This document shows positions 1-11,719 of a DNA stretch of 64,000 nt, one piece after another (the first letter of the stretch is position 1; every line of letters begins with the position of its first letter). Source of the DNA: Rutidosis leptorrhynchoides. Its lineage: Eukaryota > Streptophyta > Magnoliopsida > Asterales > Asteraceae. The position numbers and the translations under genes were made by a program. The notes under the pieces were generated by a model. That model searched no databases. It was given only the letters and a program-made list of their open reading frames with translations, and was not told the origin of the DNA. The stretch lies in assembly GCF_046630445.1 (NCBI RefSeq), contig NC_092337.1:193661001-193725000 (forward strand), written 5' to 3'.

Positions 1-89
<89 letters not shown>
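1..89. repeat. (AAT)n microsatellite
   Basis: Uninterrupted AAT trinucleotide repeat that begins at or before the window edge. Read on the minus strand it is (TTA)n directly following a tRNA-derived sequence, so it may be the expanded 3' tail of a SINE rather than an independent microsatellite. Confidence 0.95.
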
Positions 90-91
<2 letters not shown>

Positions 92-205
92 GAGTACAAC
101 CTTTGAAGAAAGGAGCTCTAAAAATAAAATGCCACTGCCCGGGCTCGAACCCAAGACCTCTCGGTTACACATAAACACCCCAACCCTCTGAACTGTCACG
201 CTTTT
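90..205 (-). mobile_element. SINE-like tRNA-derived element
   Basis: On the minus strand the sequence holds a pol III B-box-like motif GGTTCGAGCCC (about 141-151) and, upstream of it, a weaker A-box-like stretch around GACAGTTCAGAGGGTTGG. It is followed by a unique tail and then (TTA)n. That order, tRNA-like head, body, simple-repeat tail, is the SINE layout. It cannot fold as a normal tRNA over its full length. It may be embedded in the LTR remnant to its right. No target duplication can be checked because the tail reaches the window edge. Confidence 0.45.
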
Positions 206-2100
206 ATGAAGTAATACCTAATCTAATTTATATAACTCGTCCTGCCTCAGTTTCTTTCGGCCCAAAAGCAGGTTCACAAGCCCAAACCAACCAACCAAAA
301 TAATATTTGGACCTTGGCCCAAAACACCAACACGTGGCCCAACAGAATAGGGCAGCCCAACCATCGATTCTTTTACACTTCTGTTGATGGGAAAAGCAAC
401 GAGAAAAAGTAAAAAAATTAAATAAATAAACAAATAGCCGTCATCTTCGTCCTCTTCTTCAATATTTTCACTGTACGCCTCAACATCATTCTTTTATCTC
501 CTTCGTTTATCATTACAGTCATCATCATTATTGCTGTCACTGTATCAGGTAAACAGAAACAATGAAAATAGCGGCAGTCGCCAGTATGTGGTGATTAAAT
601 GGGTTTCAATTGTGTTGAGCTGTTGTGGTTCTTCGATAATTGTAGCGAAAACAATCAAACGTGACAGGATGAAAGTGACAGAAAGTAATATATATGATAG
701 GATTCAGGTTTATGATAGTATTTGCACAGAAAAACGAACCAGGAGAAGAAAAAGAAATAAAAGAAAATCGATGATGGTGGTGTGGTTTTGCGAGGGTGCT
801 TAATGAAACAGGAAACGTAATAGCAGCTTACTATGGGTCGCTTTTGGGTGGTCTTGTCGTTCAAACAGTAGCTACTAGCGACTACTCTGTAGCAAGAGAT
901 CGGACAGATAGTAATAGTAGGAAAAAGAAACAAAAAGGTAGTTTTAGTGGTGACTTGTTTGAAACAGAAAACAAATAAGTGGCTGTAGCATGGTTACAAT
1001 GTGGTTGTGGTTTAATTTAAGGAAAGGTGATGGGAATTCGATGATGGTACTCGGTTTTAAACTGACCAGAACAGAAGGAAAACAGATTGGAAACAGTAAA
1101 TGTAGTGGTGGTTTGTAAGTTGTTTGATACCCGTATGATTTAAAACAAAATCTTAGAAGCAACATCAAACGAAAATGGTAACGTGGCGATTGATATGGTT
1201 GTTTGAAGGTTGATAGCGGTGGTGGTGGTTTCAACGGAGGTTAGTGAGATAGATATGGAGAGAGAGAGAAGAGAGAAAAGGGAGATGGTAGCGGTGGAGA
1301 TTGTAAAAGGTGATGGTGGTTCTCCTGTGGTGAGGGATTGTTGTACGGTGGTGATGTCCAAGGATGGTGGCGATATGGGTGGTCGATGGTCAAGGTTTAG
1401 ATGGTAGTGTATGTGTGTTTTTGTGTGATTCTATAACTCTGTATGCATCGATATACATATATATGTGTATATATAATCTATATATTTATTTTTATAATAT
1501 ATAATATATTCACACATGATAACTGATAAAGTAAAGTAATAATAGAATAATAATATTAATTTCAATCATACACATACATAGTTAAGCCATCGATAAAATT
1601 GGAGGTTAGTTACCGAAGTTTTTAACATAGATTGTATATCGGGCTCCGTTGTTAATTAGTGGCGAATAAAAGTCCTCTGAAAAATTACATATTTTTAAAT
1701 TAACTATATTTATTTATTTTGGTCATTATGGTATAAAATTCGATCATTAATTTATTAAATAAAAATTACATCACTGTTCGCGCTCTATTCCAGGTAAAAT
1801 ATGAAAAGTGTTCAAATTTAACAATTAGCTTCTAAATATATTTTTAATAGGACTATGATTCATATAACTCATTTTCGGATCACCATTTATTTTAAAATTA
1901 TATAAGTTTGAATTTAACTTGCTTAATATCAATCGAAACATCAAACGAGTACTACAATTATTTAATATTTATTTTTAATATACTTTTATTTATATATAGA
2001 TATGTTTTAAATAATAATTATCATAATATCATATTTTTATTTCACATAATTACTTTTATTAATATCAACATATAATATTTCAAATTATATTTCCAATTAT

Positions 2101-2134
<34 letters not shown>

Positions 2135-2299
2135 CAAGTTACAATTAATTGTTCGTGAATCGTCAGAACTAGTCGAAGGTCAAATGATTTCATGAAACAG
2201 TTCAAAAATTTTGAGACTCGATTTAATAGACTTTGCTTATCGTGTCGAAACCATATAAATGTTAAGTTTAAATTTGATCGAAAATTTCTGGGTCGTCAC
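206..2299 (-). mobile_element. Probable gypsy LTR remnant
   Basis: No credible gene lies here. The right edge, on the minus strand, starts TGTGACGACCC followed by GAAATTTTCGATC-like sequence. This resembles the LTR start of the Tekay-like element at 24365 (TGTAATGACCCGGAC). Further in (minus direction) are a TATA-rich stretch near 1440-1500 and purine/pyrimidine-biased sequence typical of a transcribed LTR part. Short purine-rich open frames at 530-1400 have no recognisable domain. The edge at 2299 abuts copia pol sequence, so it looks inserted there. The internal limit is unknown; it could be a solo LTR. Confidence 0.42.
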
Positions 2300-3075
2300 A
2301 TTTGCCAATGCAAAAGGGCATAACCTTGAGAAAGTCTCAAAAGTCCTATCACAGCAGATGAGATGAGACAAATAAAATATATCACATATGTTTCACCTAC
2401 ATGATCCATTATGTATGCCATGATATGTACTATACTCGATGTTTCGTTAGTTTTGAGTTTGACGAGTCATTGTCAACATAATCCAGGTGAAGTACATTGA
2501 ATTGTTGTTAAGAATATTATTTCGTATTTGTAGAGTACTAATGATATGTTCTTGGTTTACGGTGGTTTGGAAGAAGAGTTAAGTATTAAGTTTTATACTG
2601 ATTCTAGTTTCCAAACTGATCAAGATGATTCTCGATCCAGTCACGTTGTTTCTTTGTCATGATGGGCAAGGCAGTTGATTGGAAGAGCTCTAGGCAGAGC
2701 ACTATTGAACAATCTACAACAAAAACAGAATACATAGTTGACTGAGAAGCTGCTCAGAAAGCTGTCTGGATGAGGAAGTTTGTTGTTATACTCAGTGTAG
2801 TACACAACATTTAATCTTCTATAATATGTAGTGTGATAGTTCGAGTGTTAATATACTTTTGAAAGAATCACATGTACATAAAAGTATCTGGCACATTCTT
2901 CAAAATTTTGACTACATTCATTAAGTCATTAAGAGGAATGATATTAGTATTCTTAAAGGTTCATACAAATGATAATGTGGCTGACCCGTTCATGAAGCCC
3001 ATGATGCACAACAAGCATGATGATCATTCTAGTAATACTGGACTTCGTTATGCTGCTGATCTTTTTCATTTGTAA
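2300..3075 (+). pseudogene. Ty1-copia RT end / RNase H remnant
   Basis: Broken reading frames carry the signature of copia RNase H. Around 2596-2650 is FYTDSSFQTDQDDSRS, equivalent to the family's GYTDASFQ.DDSKS motif. From about 2666, in another frame, comes GKAVDWKSSRQSTIEQSTT then TEYIVD, stop, EAAQKAVWMRKFV, equivalent to the VSWKS.KQ..TTEAEYIA..EA..AVW block. At 2940-3060 are VHTNDNVADPFMKPM and GLRYA, the usual copia C-terminus. Upstream pieces near 2400-2560 resemble the Y..AVGS.MYAM region. Several frameshifts and stops make it non-functional. The 5' part of the element is absent, cut by the LTR remnant to the left. Confidence 0.85.
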
Positions 3076-3570
3076 TTTAGTATTTGGATATTTTTGGAAC
3101 ATTAAGCAGTTTTATATTAATGAATTGATATATAGTTGGTATGTTTCATTTATATCACTGTGTTCTATATTAGCATGTTTAATCCATGAATAATTGTTGA
3201 TTATTCAAAATCTCCATAATCGGTCATGTTATGGGAATAACATGAATTAAGATTAATGTGAAATTTTGGTTATATTCATTGATGATGAATAGTTAACTTG
3301 TTGAGACCAAAATTCATTGGTATTCATTGATGATGAATATTGGAATGACCCAACCATGAGATGTCACTACATGGATCGTAGTCAGTGGTAAATCTTTTAG
3401 TGATTATGTTTTTGTGTCCTTAGACTTGAGATGCACGCCCGTCTTGATGAGTGTAGCATTGTATTTTGATATGGTTAAACGTTGTCCTGAATAAGGCTAT
3501 TATAAAGGCCATTATTGGGTATAATGTAAAGCTCGTGATAGATACGTGTATGCAATATAGGATTTGTTCC
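3076..3570 (+). other. Copia 3' untranslated region, left piece
   Basis: Non-coding sequence between the copia C-terminus and the inserted element E. It resumes at 11375 on the far side of E. The last five bases (3566-3570, GTTCC) are the target duplicated by E. Confidence 0.6.
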
Positions 3571-5519
3571 TGATAACTCCTAAATTATACAGTTTTTTGA
3601 TAACATTTTGAGGAGTTATCTTAGTATTTTTGAGTCATTTTGATGCCAAAACACACTAAAATGGGTAAAAATGGGAAAAAGGTATTTCTAATGATTATGT
3701 CCAAGTTATGTATTAAACATGATCAAAAATGAAGAAATTTAAGAATCGGCTGTATGAAGCCGTCAGCATGGTTCTAAGGAAGCCGCCGGCTTTGAGGATA
3801 AAAGTACCAGAATGTTCCAGAATCAATAGAAATTGAAAGAATTTGTTTATCAAGAAAAAGGAAAAGGAAGCCACCGGCTTCCCAATGAAGCCGCCGGCCT
3901 GGTTGACACGTTTTCTCAACTTATTGATCAAGTTCAAGTAAAAATGGAAACAAAATCAAGATAAAATCAGAAAGATCCGGCGAATTAAGTGAAGCCGCCG
4001 ACATGGAAATGAAGCTGCTGGCTTCAGTATGACGGTTACAAGAATTGACTTGCTGATTAAGTTTAACTTACACGAGGAGTCACCGACTCAAGGCAAGCCG
4101 CCGGCTTCCCACTGAAGCAGCCGACTTGGCCACCGCCCAAGAATCCTATAAATTGAAGCCCCTGGTCTCAGTTTTCATATGTTCAAAAGTTTAGAAGTAG
4201 ATAGGTCATTTTTTAGGGGTTTTCTCTAAACCCTTATGTTAGATTTACTCTTTTGTAATCAATATTCAAGATTTTATTCAAGTATTTTTACATCTACCTT
4301 CTTTTCAAGGTATGATTCTATCTTTAATTTATTGTTTTGTCTATTTTATTTTCTGTATTCGTTTCTGTTCGTCTTTTACTATGAACTAAATGTTCATAGT
4401 GATTACGTGGACGAAAGTTAGACTTCATCTGGGATTCAGATGAAGCCGCCAGCTTCACACCCAAGCCGCTGGCTTGGTGTGAAGGAAGCTGCCAGCTTCG
4501 TGCTTCATTCTGTGCAGTTTCTGGTTCTTTTCCAGGTCTGTATGGTTGAGTTTCTGTAATGATATTTAAACTGTTTCGAATATGTTTTGCTTGATTACAC
4601 TTGTTTGTCATTCTTAATGATTAAATAACATGATTTTAAGGTTGATTAGTCATTGATCTGATAAATCTATTATTTGATTCATGCTACTTGTTTAGATCTA
4701 GTCCATCAAACTTGTTAAATTGAATTGCATGCAACTAAGTTAAAGAGTTTAATAGTGATAAACTTATTTGATTTGAATTACGCTTATATAATAGAAGTTG
4801 ATATTGTTAGGTTTAATCGAAGATCCTTCGTTTGGATTTGTTTAATTAATGATTGCATGAAAACATAGTAGTAATTGACTTTTAGCTAGTAACTTGAGTT
4901 GATCTACTTAGTGTTTAATAGCTTATATAATTTGTCAGTCTATTTGCATATTGATCCTCATATCAAGATTGGTATGTATCATGTAATTGAATTGAACATG
5001 AAGAATTAAGATGTTAGTTATGCACATCACATATCTAGCATATGCTTTAAATCCTACTTATTGATTACTATGCAATACTTAGTTTAACCTATTAAGGGAT
5101 AATAATTGGTCTATGATTGTTATTCTACTTTGTGTTGATATAAGTTATGAAACTTATCTAATATGAATTCTGTATGAATTGATTGTCCATGTAATTACTT
5201 GTATCTTTAGTTGTATCTTTATTTGTATCTTATTTTGAATCTTCAATTCTTATTTTATTTATCTTTAAAAGCAAACTCTTTCCTAAGAGAAATCTTTCCA
5301 ATAAAAGACATAAAAATATATCTTTAATTCTTTAATAAGAATTAAATAATAAAGCAACTCTTATCGTTACCACACTTCTCTTGGGACGATTAGCTTACAT
5401 ACTACCTCTGATCGGGTTTTGTTACTCGTTAGGGTGTTAAAGTGTATTAAATAAAGGTTTTATAAATTTAAAAGTTGAAGAATAAGCTAAGCACTACTGC
5501 ACACACTTTCAACACATTA
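3571..5519 (+). repeat. 5' LTR of element E
   Basis: Matches 9423-11369 throughout. The terminal CA is mutated to TA here. It carries eleven degenerate copies of GCCGCCGGC at 3759, 3782, 3870, 3890, 3994, 4014, 4097, 4117, 4445, 4465 and 4488. Several copies show C-to-T or G-to-A changes at CpG relative to the 3' LTR. Confidence 0.93.
4147..4154 (+). promoter_or_regulatory. TATA box, E 5' LTR
   Basis: TATAAATT in the context AATCC-TATAAATT-GAAG, about 30 bp downstream of the fourth GC-word pair (4097/4117). The same box in the 3' LTR is at 9999-10006. It is the best TATA candidate for LTR-driven transcription. Confidence 0.6.
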
Positions 5520-5525
5520 ACTTTT

Positions 5526-5542
5526 TGGCGCCGCTGCCGGGG
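5526..5542 (+). other. Primer binding site, tRNA-Asp type (E)
   Basis: TGGCGCCGCTGCCGGGG matches the complement of the 3' end of plant tRNA-Asp with one mismatch. It starts six bases after the 5' LTR. tRNA-Asp priming is usual for the Athila lineage. Confidence 0.85.
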
Positions 5543-5940
5543 AAGTGAAGCACCTTCCTTTAGGGGAAGTGTAGCGCGGTAAATATGGAGATTGGATATA
5601 CTATTGATATTTCTTGAAAATGGGTGATGACTGTCTTCCTTTAGGAGAGGGTTGATGGGGTTCCGATTTAAAGGCTCCTGCCCGAACCTAGACGCTGACG
5701 GGTCACTTAAGTATTGAAAGATTCAATAGGCCGTGTATGTTTGATTATTCGTCGTTATGCGATAAAAGTTGTTATTTAATATTTATATTATTAATTACGT
5801 CTTTAATATTTAATATATTTATTAATTTAAAATTTACTTATATCCTAAGATATTTCTTAAATAGAAAACTTAAATATATAAATCCTTTAAGGCTTAAAAG
5901 ATTTTCTCCTAAAACATTTCTTTTCATGATTTTAGATCAC

Positions 5941-7170
5941 ATGATTACTCGATCCAAGAAACTGGTCTTACAAAGAACGTTGTCAAATCCTGATATATTA
6001 TTTAAACTTTCTAAGGATTCAAAAATTGTTAAGAAATTATATTTCCAATAAGGAACTACTTCTAGTGATGATTCATTATCTAGCCCTCCGTCTAGTCCTG
6101 ATTCTAATTTGGGATCTTTTTTTGGTTCAGAAATTAAAATGATTGATTCAATGGAAGCGTTAATGAAAGCTTGTCGGGAAGGATTAGGTCATGCTATTAC
6201 TCAACCCAAAATAAAAGAAAATTTTGATATTAAGGGTCCAATTTTTCATTTGCTAAAAGATAATCAATTTAGGGGTACGGAGAAGGAAGATGCTAATGCC
6301 CACATTCGGAATTTTAAAGATATTTGTAATCTGTTTAACATTAATAATGTGGAGAGTAATATTATTTATCTTCGTCTCTTCCCATGGTCACTAAAAGATG
6401 AAGCTACGGAATGGTTAAACTCGTTACCTGAAGGAGATATTACTAGTTGGGATACGATGGTTGAGAAGTTTCTCACTCGATTCTTTTATGCGTCTAAAAC
6501 TGTCACCCTTCAAACTAAAATTGCTAATTTTTGTCAGAAAACTAACGAGTCTCTTTATTCTGCTTGGGTTCGATTTGGTCAAATGCTTAGAGGTTGTCTG
6601 CAACATGGTTTGAATAAGTTTAAAAAGGTAACTACTTTCTATAAGGGTTGTGATATTGCTACGAGAAGAGAGATTGATACATCTGCTGGAAGAAACATTA
6701 TGAGCAAAACTGCCAAAGAAGCTGAAACTCTGATTAATAAGTTGGCTACTCATTCCCATGAATGGCACCAAGACTTAGATATTTCTCGTTCGGTAAAATC
6801 TGTTAGTTTTGATTCTGAAGATATGGTTAAATCTATGAATGTGCAATTGGGTAATTTAGGAAGGCAAATTGAATAGCTTACTAAGGAAATGCATATGATT
6901 AAGGTAGGTTGTGAAAAATGCCAAGGTCCTCATGCTACTAAAGATTGTGTTGCTAGTCTTACCATGGAGCAAGTTGAGAATGTTTCATATGTTAATCAAT
7001 TTCAAGGAAACCCGAACTACCGTAATAATTATAATATGCCTTATCCTGCTAATAATAAAAACCCACCTGATTTCTTTCCTGTTAGAGCACCCTTCATTCC
7101 ATATTTTTCTAATGATAAGAATCTAATCTTGAAGAAAGCATCCTCACTTTCATCAAAAATCAAAATTTAG
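5941..7170 (+). pseudogene. gag of element E (broken)
   Basis: Athila-type gag read in one frame from an ATG at 5941 (MITRSKK). In-frame stops fall at 6049-6051 (TAA) and 6874-6876 (TAG), with a further stop at 7168-7170. The capsid-like core runs about 6230-6690, with FRGTEKEDANAHIRNF, LFPWSLKDEATEWL, LPEGDITSWD and RFFYASK. A zinc knuckle CEKCQGPHATKDC (CX2CX3HX4C, the Athila spacing) lies near 6910-6950. The product would form the virus-like particle; as it stands only fragments can be made. It is clearly diverged from the gag of elements A and B. Confidence 0.85.
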
Positions 7171-7505
7171 CTAATGATAACATAAAGGCTTAACTTTCCC
7201 AAGTACAAAATAATCATCAAGCGTCCATTCAAAACTTAGAGCGCAATGTAACTAAGTTATTCAAACTTGCCGAGGGTAAAGTTCCGGTTGAATCTGAATT
7301 TTCTAAAGAATTTCATTTTGAAAAGGTGAATGTTATTAGGGAAATAAATAGGGTTGATGTTTATGAACCTGGTTTGAAGTATTTGTGAGAATTTGATATG
7401 GTAGAGGAAGAATATGATCAAGAAATAAAGAAGTTAACTGCTACTGAAGAAGATAAGTCAAAAAATGCTAAGGTTTGAGGTCTTGATCGTGATGAGGTAA
7501 TTTTC

Positions 7506-8273
7506 ATGCATGAGTTGTTTGATGAGAAGGAAGAGGAAGTTAATAAAAAGGTTGATGAAAATAATGAAGTTAATAGTGAAAAATTTGAAAAATTGGAATG
7601 TGAAGATAAAGATGATTGGTTGGCTGATACTATGAGACAGTTGGAAGAAAGAAGAAAGGAAGGTTTCCGCCCTCTTTATTCCTTCACAATCAATCCGGTA
7701 GATCCGTATTCATCACCTGAAGTTCTTGTTGCTATGTGCACTGATCCTGCGGAATTTCAAATCCTTTGTTTAATTCGTGGTCCAATTCTAGTTATGGGAT
7801 TAGCTGATACTGGTTCTAGCATTAACGTTATGCCGTTTTCCGTTTATAATCGCTTAGGATTACCATCGTTGGAACCAATCAAAGAAAATGTCTGTTTTGC
7901 TGATAGTCGTTTACATGAGCCATTGGGGATTGTTAAAAAAGTTGAAGTTATTGTTGGTTATGCTTTCTACAAAATTGATTTTGTTTTGATGGACTTGAAA
8001 GAAGATCTGATAACTCCTTTAATCTTAGGATCTCCGTTTTTTGCTACCGCTCGTGCTACCATTAATTATGCTGATAATTCGTTAACTATTCGTTATGGTG
8101 CAATATTTGAATCTATTCTGTTAGTTCCAAGATCCAAAGTTCCTCGCTCTAATGTGAAAATGGTTAAAGTTGATAAAGAAGAAGATGATGACTTTACTGT
8201 GTATAGAATTGTTACTGAATTTATAAAAGATCAATATAAACTTAGCACTGAAGTGAGAAAACATATTCCATGA
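7506..8273 (+). CDS. Aspartic protease region of element E
   Basis: An open frame of 255 codons in a different frame from gag. It carries the retropepsin signature LADTGSSINVMPFSVYNRLG around residues 100-119 and the flap-distal LILGSPFFATARA near residue 175, as in Athila and other Ty3/gypsy polyproteins. The family's product cleaves the Gag-Pol precursor. The N-terminal ~90 residues are acidic and lysine-rich, a gag-protease linker. The frame ends at a TGA directly before non-coding sequence, so no RT follows. It is probably a shifted remnant of a gag-protease reading frame; whether it is expressed is unknown. Confidence 0.7.
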   Translation: MHELFDEKEEEVNKKVDENNEVNSEKFEKLECEDKDDWLADTMRQLEERRKEGFRPLYSFTINPVDPYSSPEVLVAMCTDPAEFQILCLIRGPILVMGLADTGSSINVMPFSVYNRLGLPSLEPIKENVCFADSRLHEPLGIVKKVEVIVGYAFYKIDFVLMDLKEDLITPLILGSPFFATARATINYADNSLTIRYGAIFESILLVPRSKVPRSNVKMVKVDKEEDDDFTVYRIVTEFIKDQYKLSTEVRKHIP

Positions 8274-9408
8274 GTTGAGTGTTTCATTTGAAATGTCTTT
8301 TCGTAGGGGTCTTGACATCACATTGAATTTCTTGCAACAAATTAAAGCATTAAATGAGTATGAAAAAAGTAAGTGTGAAGAGAATAAGCCTAAGGAGTAA
8401 TTCCGTAAGAAGAAAAGAGACGCGCAAACGACTCTATAATCAAAACTACCTATCCCTTTATATATGTTCATTAGGACTATATTATGTCCGAGTGTTTTTA
8501 TTTTATTTCTTTATTATGAATGTAAGAGCAATATAGCTCCTAAGTATTTAAATGTTTAAGTGATGAAGAATTATGTTCCTATTATGTTTGTGTTATTTAA
8601 TATTTTGTCAAGTTACTTATTCAATTCAAAAGAAGTCCGCAAAAGTGCTCGCAAATCATTCTATGATCCTACAAATCGAGTAACATCACTCTTTCCCTTA
8701 TTTTTAATTATGTCCTTTATTTAATTATTTCATTTCTTTTATTATAAATGCAATGAGGACATTGCATAATCTAAGTGTGAGGAGGGAAGTGATTAATAAC
8801 TTGAAAAAGATTATAAAAGATACTATCAAATTTTCCCGAAAAGGTTGCAAAATGGGTATAATTTTAAAATTTTTCGATTTTTCGAAAGTATAAATTCTTA
8901 GTCAAATATATGTCTTTCTACTAACTTAATCTTAATGATAATAAATAGAACTACTCTTAATTTCGAGATCGGATTACTTGTTTAAGATAAGAAGTTAAAA
9001 GCCAAAAATTGTGAAACGAGTGCAAGCTTATAGCCACTACCATATGGCATAAGAAGCATGGACCACTGAGGCATCAAAAGAGTCCAAATTGGGACCAAGA
9101 AAAAGACATTGCTAAAAGCAATTGTTGAAAAGAAAAAAGAGCCCAATGAAGGCCAACAAAAGAAAAGAGTTCCAATGAGAACCATACACATTTTTAAAGT
9201 TAGAAAACAAAAGAGTCCAATGATGACCAAACTGTATAAATCTGACTTAATAACCTTTAGGATTACTTGTAATCCTTGGTCTGGTTCAGACTAGTTCTGA
9301 TGAATAATAAATACTAACTTCTTATTAAGACATACTTTTAACTTTGCAATTTTACTTTAATACCCATGATATAATTTATAAGGTTTATTTGAGGACAAGT
9401 AAAGGTTT
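8274..9408 (+). other. 3' non-coding region of element E
   Basis: No RT, RNase H, integrase or ATHILA ORF is recognisable. It contains a PPT-like AAGTGTGAGGAGGG at about 8773, following GAGGACATTGCA. A matching block occurs at 47690-47720 and 57715-57745 in elements B and A. Confidence 0.6.
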
Positions 9409-9422
9409 AAGTGTGGAGAATT
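9409..9422 (+). other. Polypurine tract of element E
   Basis: AAGTGTGGAGAATT directly before the TGATAACTCC start of the 3' LTR, the expected site for plus-strand priming. The upstream TTGAGGACAAG is shared with the tracts of elements A and B. Confidence 0.75.
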
Positions 9423-11369
9423 TGATAACTCCTAAATTATACAGTTTTTTGATAACATTTCGAGGAGTTATCTTAGTATTTTTGAGTCATTTTGATGCCA
9501 AAACACACTAAAATGGGTAAAAATGGGAAAAAGGTATTTCTAATGATTATGTCCAAGTTATGTATTAAACAGGATCAAAAATGAAGAAAATTAAGAATCG
9601 GCTGTATGAAGCCGCCGGCATGGTTCTAAGGAAGCCGCCGGCTTTGAGGATAAAAGTACCAGAATGTTCCAGAATCGATAGAAATTGAAAGAACTTGTTG
9701 ATCAAGAAAAAGGCAAAGAAAGTCGCCGGCTTCCAAATGAAGCCGCCGGCCTGGTTGACACGTTTTCTCAACTTATTGATCAAGTTCAAGTAAAAATGGA
9801 AACAAAATCAAGATAAAATCAGAAAGATCCGGTAAATCAAGTGAAGCCGCCGGCATGGCAATGAAGCCGCCGGCTTCAGTATGACGGTTACAAGAATTGA
9901 CTTGCTGATTAAGTTTAACTTGCACGAGGAATCACCGACTCAAGGCAAGCCGCCGGCTTCCCACTGAAGCCGCCATCTTGGCCACCGCCCAAGAATCCTA
10001 TAAATTGAAGCCCCTGGTCTCAGTTTTCATATGTTCAAAAGTTTAGAAGTAGATAGGTCGTTTTTTAGGGTTTTTCTCTAAACCCTTAGGTTAGATTTAC
10101 TCTTTTGTAATCAAGATTCGAGATTTTATTCAAATATTTTTACAGCTTCCTTCTTTTCAAGGTATGATTCTATCTTTAATTTATTGTTTTGTCTATTATA
10201 TTTTCTGTATTCGTTTCTGTTCGTCTTTTACTATGAACTAAACGTTCATAGTGATTACGTGGATGAAAGTTAGACTTCATCTGGGATTCAGATGAAGCCG
10301 CCGGCTTCACACCCAAGCCGCCGGCTTGGTGTGAAGGAAGCCGCCAGCTTCGTGCTTCATTCTGTGCAGTTTCTGGTTCTTTTCTAGGTCTGTATGGTTG
10401 AGTTTCTGTAATGATATTTAAACTGGTTCGAATCTGTTTTGCTTGATTACACTTATTTGCCATGCTTAATGATTAAATAACATGATTTTAAGGTTGATTA
10501 GTCATTGATCTGATAAATCTATTATTTGATTCATGCTACTTGTTTAGATCTAGTCCATCAAACTTGTTAAATTGAATTGCATGCAACTAAGTTAAAGAGT
10601 TTAATAGTGATAAACTTATTTGATTTGAATTACGCTTATATAATAGAAGTTGATATTGTTAGGTTTAATCGAAGATCCTTCGTTTGGATTTGTTTAATTA
10701 ATGATTGCATGAAAACTTAGTAGTAATTGACTTTCAGCTAGTAAATTGAGTTGATCTACTTGGTGTTTAATAGCTTATATAATTTGTCAGTCTATTTTCA
10801 TATTGATCCTCATCACAAGATTGGTATGTATCATGTAATTGAATTAAACATGAAGAATTAAGATGTTAGTTATGCACATCACATATCTAGCATATGCTTT
10901 AAATCCTACTTATTGATTATTATGCAACACTTAGTTTAACCTATTAAGGGATAATAATTGGTCTATGATTATTATTCTACTTTGTGTTAATATAAGTTAT
11001 GAAACTTATCTAATATGAATTCCGTATGAATTGATTGTCCATGTAATCACTTGTATCTTTACTTGTATCTTTATTTTATCTTATTTTGAATCTTCAATTC
11101 TTATTTTATTTATCTTTAAAAGCAGACTCTTTCCTAAGAGAAATCTATCCCATAAAAGACATAAAAATATATCTTTAATTCTTTAAAAAGAATTAAATAA
11201 TAAAGCAACTCTTATCGTTACCACACTTCTCTTGGGACGATAACCTTACATACTACCTCTGATCGGGTTTTTTTGCTCGTTAGGGTGTTAAAGTGTATTA
11301 AATAAAGATTTTATAAATTTAAAAGTTGAAGAATAAGCTAAGCACTACTGCACACATTTCAACACATCA
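9423..11369 (+). repeat. 3' LTR of element E
   Basis: Near copy of 3571-5519. Its GCCGCCGGC words are better preserved: 9611, 9634, 9722, 9742, 9846, 9866, 9949, 9969, 10297, 10317 and 10340. TATA box at 9999-10006. Ends ...CACATCA, followed by GTTCC. Confidence 0.93.
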
Positions 11370-11374
11370 GTTCC

Positions 11375-11719
11375 TCTAAAATGTTTGAAGTTAGATACTT
11401 TTTGAGCTCCTCTATGAATGAATAAGATATTTGTGTGGCCGCTCCCAGATGTAATTAAGATGATACTTAATTAATTTGGTGATCTAATTCAGTTCTAAAA
11501 TCGAGAAACAAATTTGTTAAACAAATGAGAATGACCGATGATCCATATCTCAAGTTTAACTAAAGTATCTGAAACAAAAAGGATGAATGACATTTAAAAC
11601 TTACCATAAACAGTTTCGAGAAACTACCCTCACATGAATTTGGGGACAATGACGTGTTGCTAGACGCTTACCATTGTTTGTATAGTTACTTGGTGTTGTG
11701 CCATGCACAAGTGGGAGTC
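11375..11719 (+). other. Copia 3' untranslated region, right piece
   Basis: Continuation of the copia tail interrupted by element E. It ends with CACAAGTGGGAGTC, where AAGTGGGAG is the usual copia polypurine tract, directly before the LTR start. Confidence 0.55.

Larger units (their letters stand above)
3571..11369 (+). mobile_element. Element E: Athila-like LTR retrotransposon, non-autonomous
   Basis: Complete 7.8-kb element with LTRs of 1949 and 1947 bp (3571-5519, 9423-11369), starting TGATAACTCC and ending CACATCA in the 3' copy. Perfect 5-bp target duplications GTTCC flank it at 3566-3570 and 11370-11374. A tRNA-Asp primer site follows the 5' LTR and a purine tract AAGTGTGGAGAATT precedes the 3' LTR. 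It encodes gag and an aspartic protease only; there is no reverse transcriptase, RNase H or integrase in the 1.1 kb after the protease. It lies within the 3' UTR of an older copia element. LTR differences seen by eye are clearly more numerous than in A, B or the Tekay-like element, so it is probably older. Confidence 0.92.

Noticed and set aside
125..200. A tRNA gene on the minus strand
   Set aside because: Only a B box is clear; no cloverleaf or anticodon arm can be drawn.
531..1407. Several short frames in purine-rich sequence
   Set aside because: Biased composition, overlapping on both strands, no domain; more likely transcribed LTR sequence.
5737..6051. 104-codon frame before E gag as a separate membrane protein
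   Set aside because: The hydrophobic part is AT-rich leader; only its last part (from 5941) is the gag N-terminus, cut by a stop.
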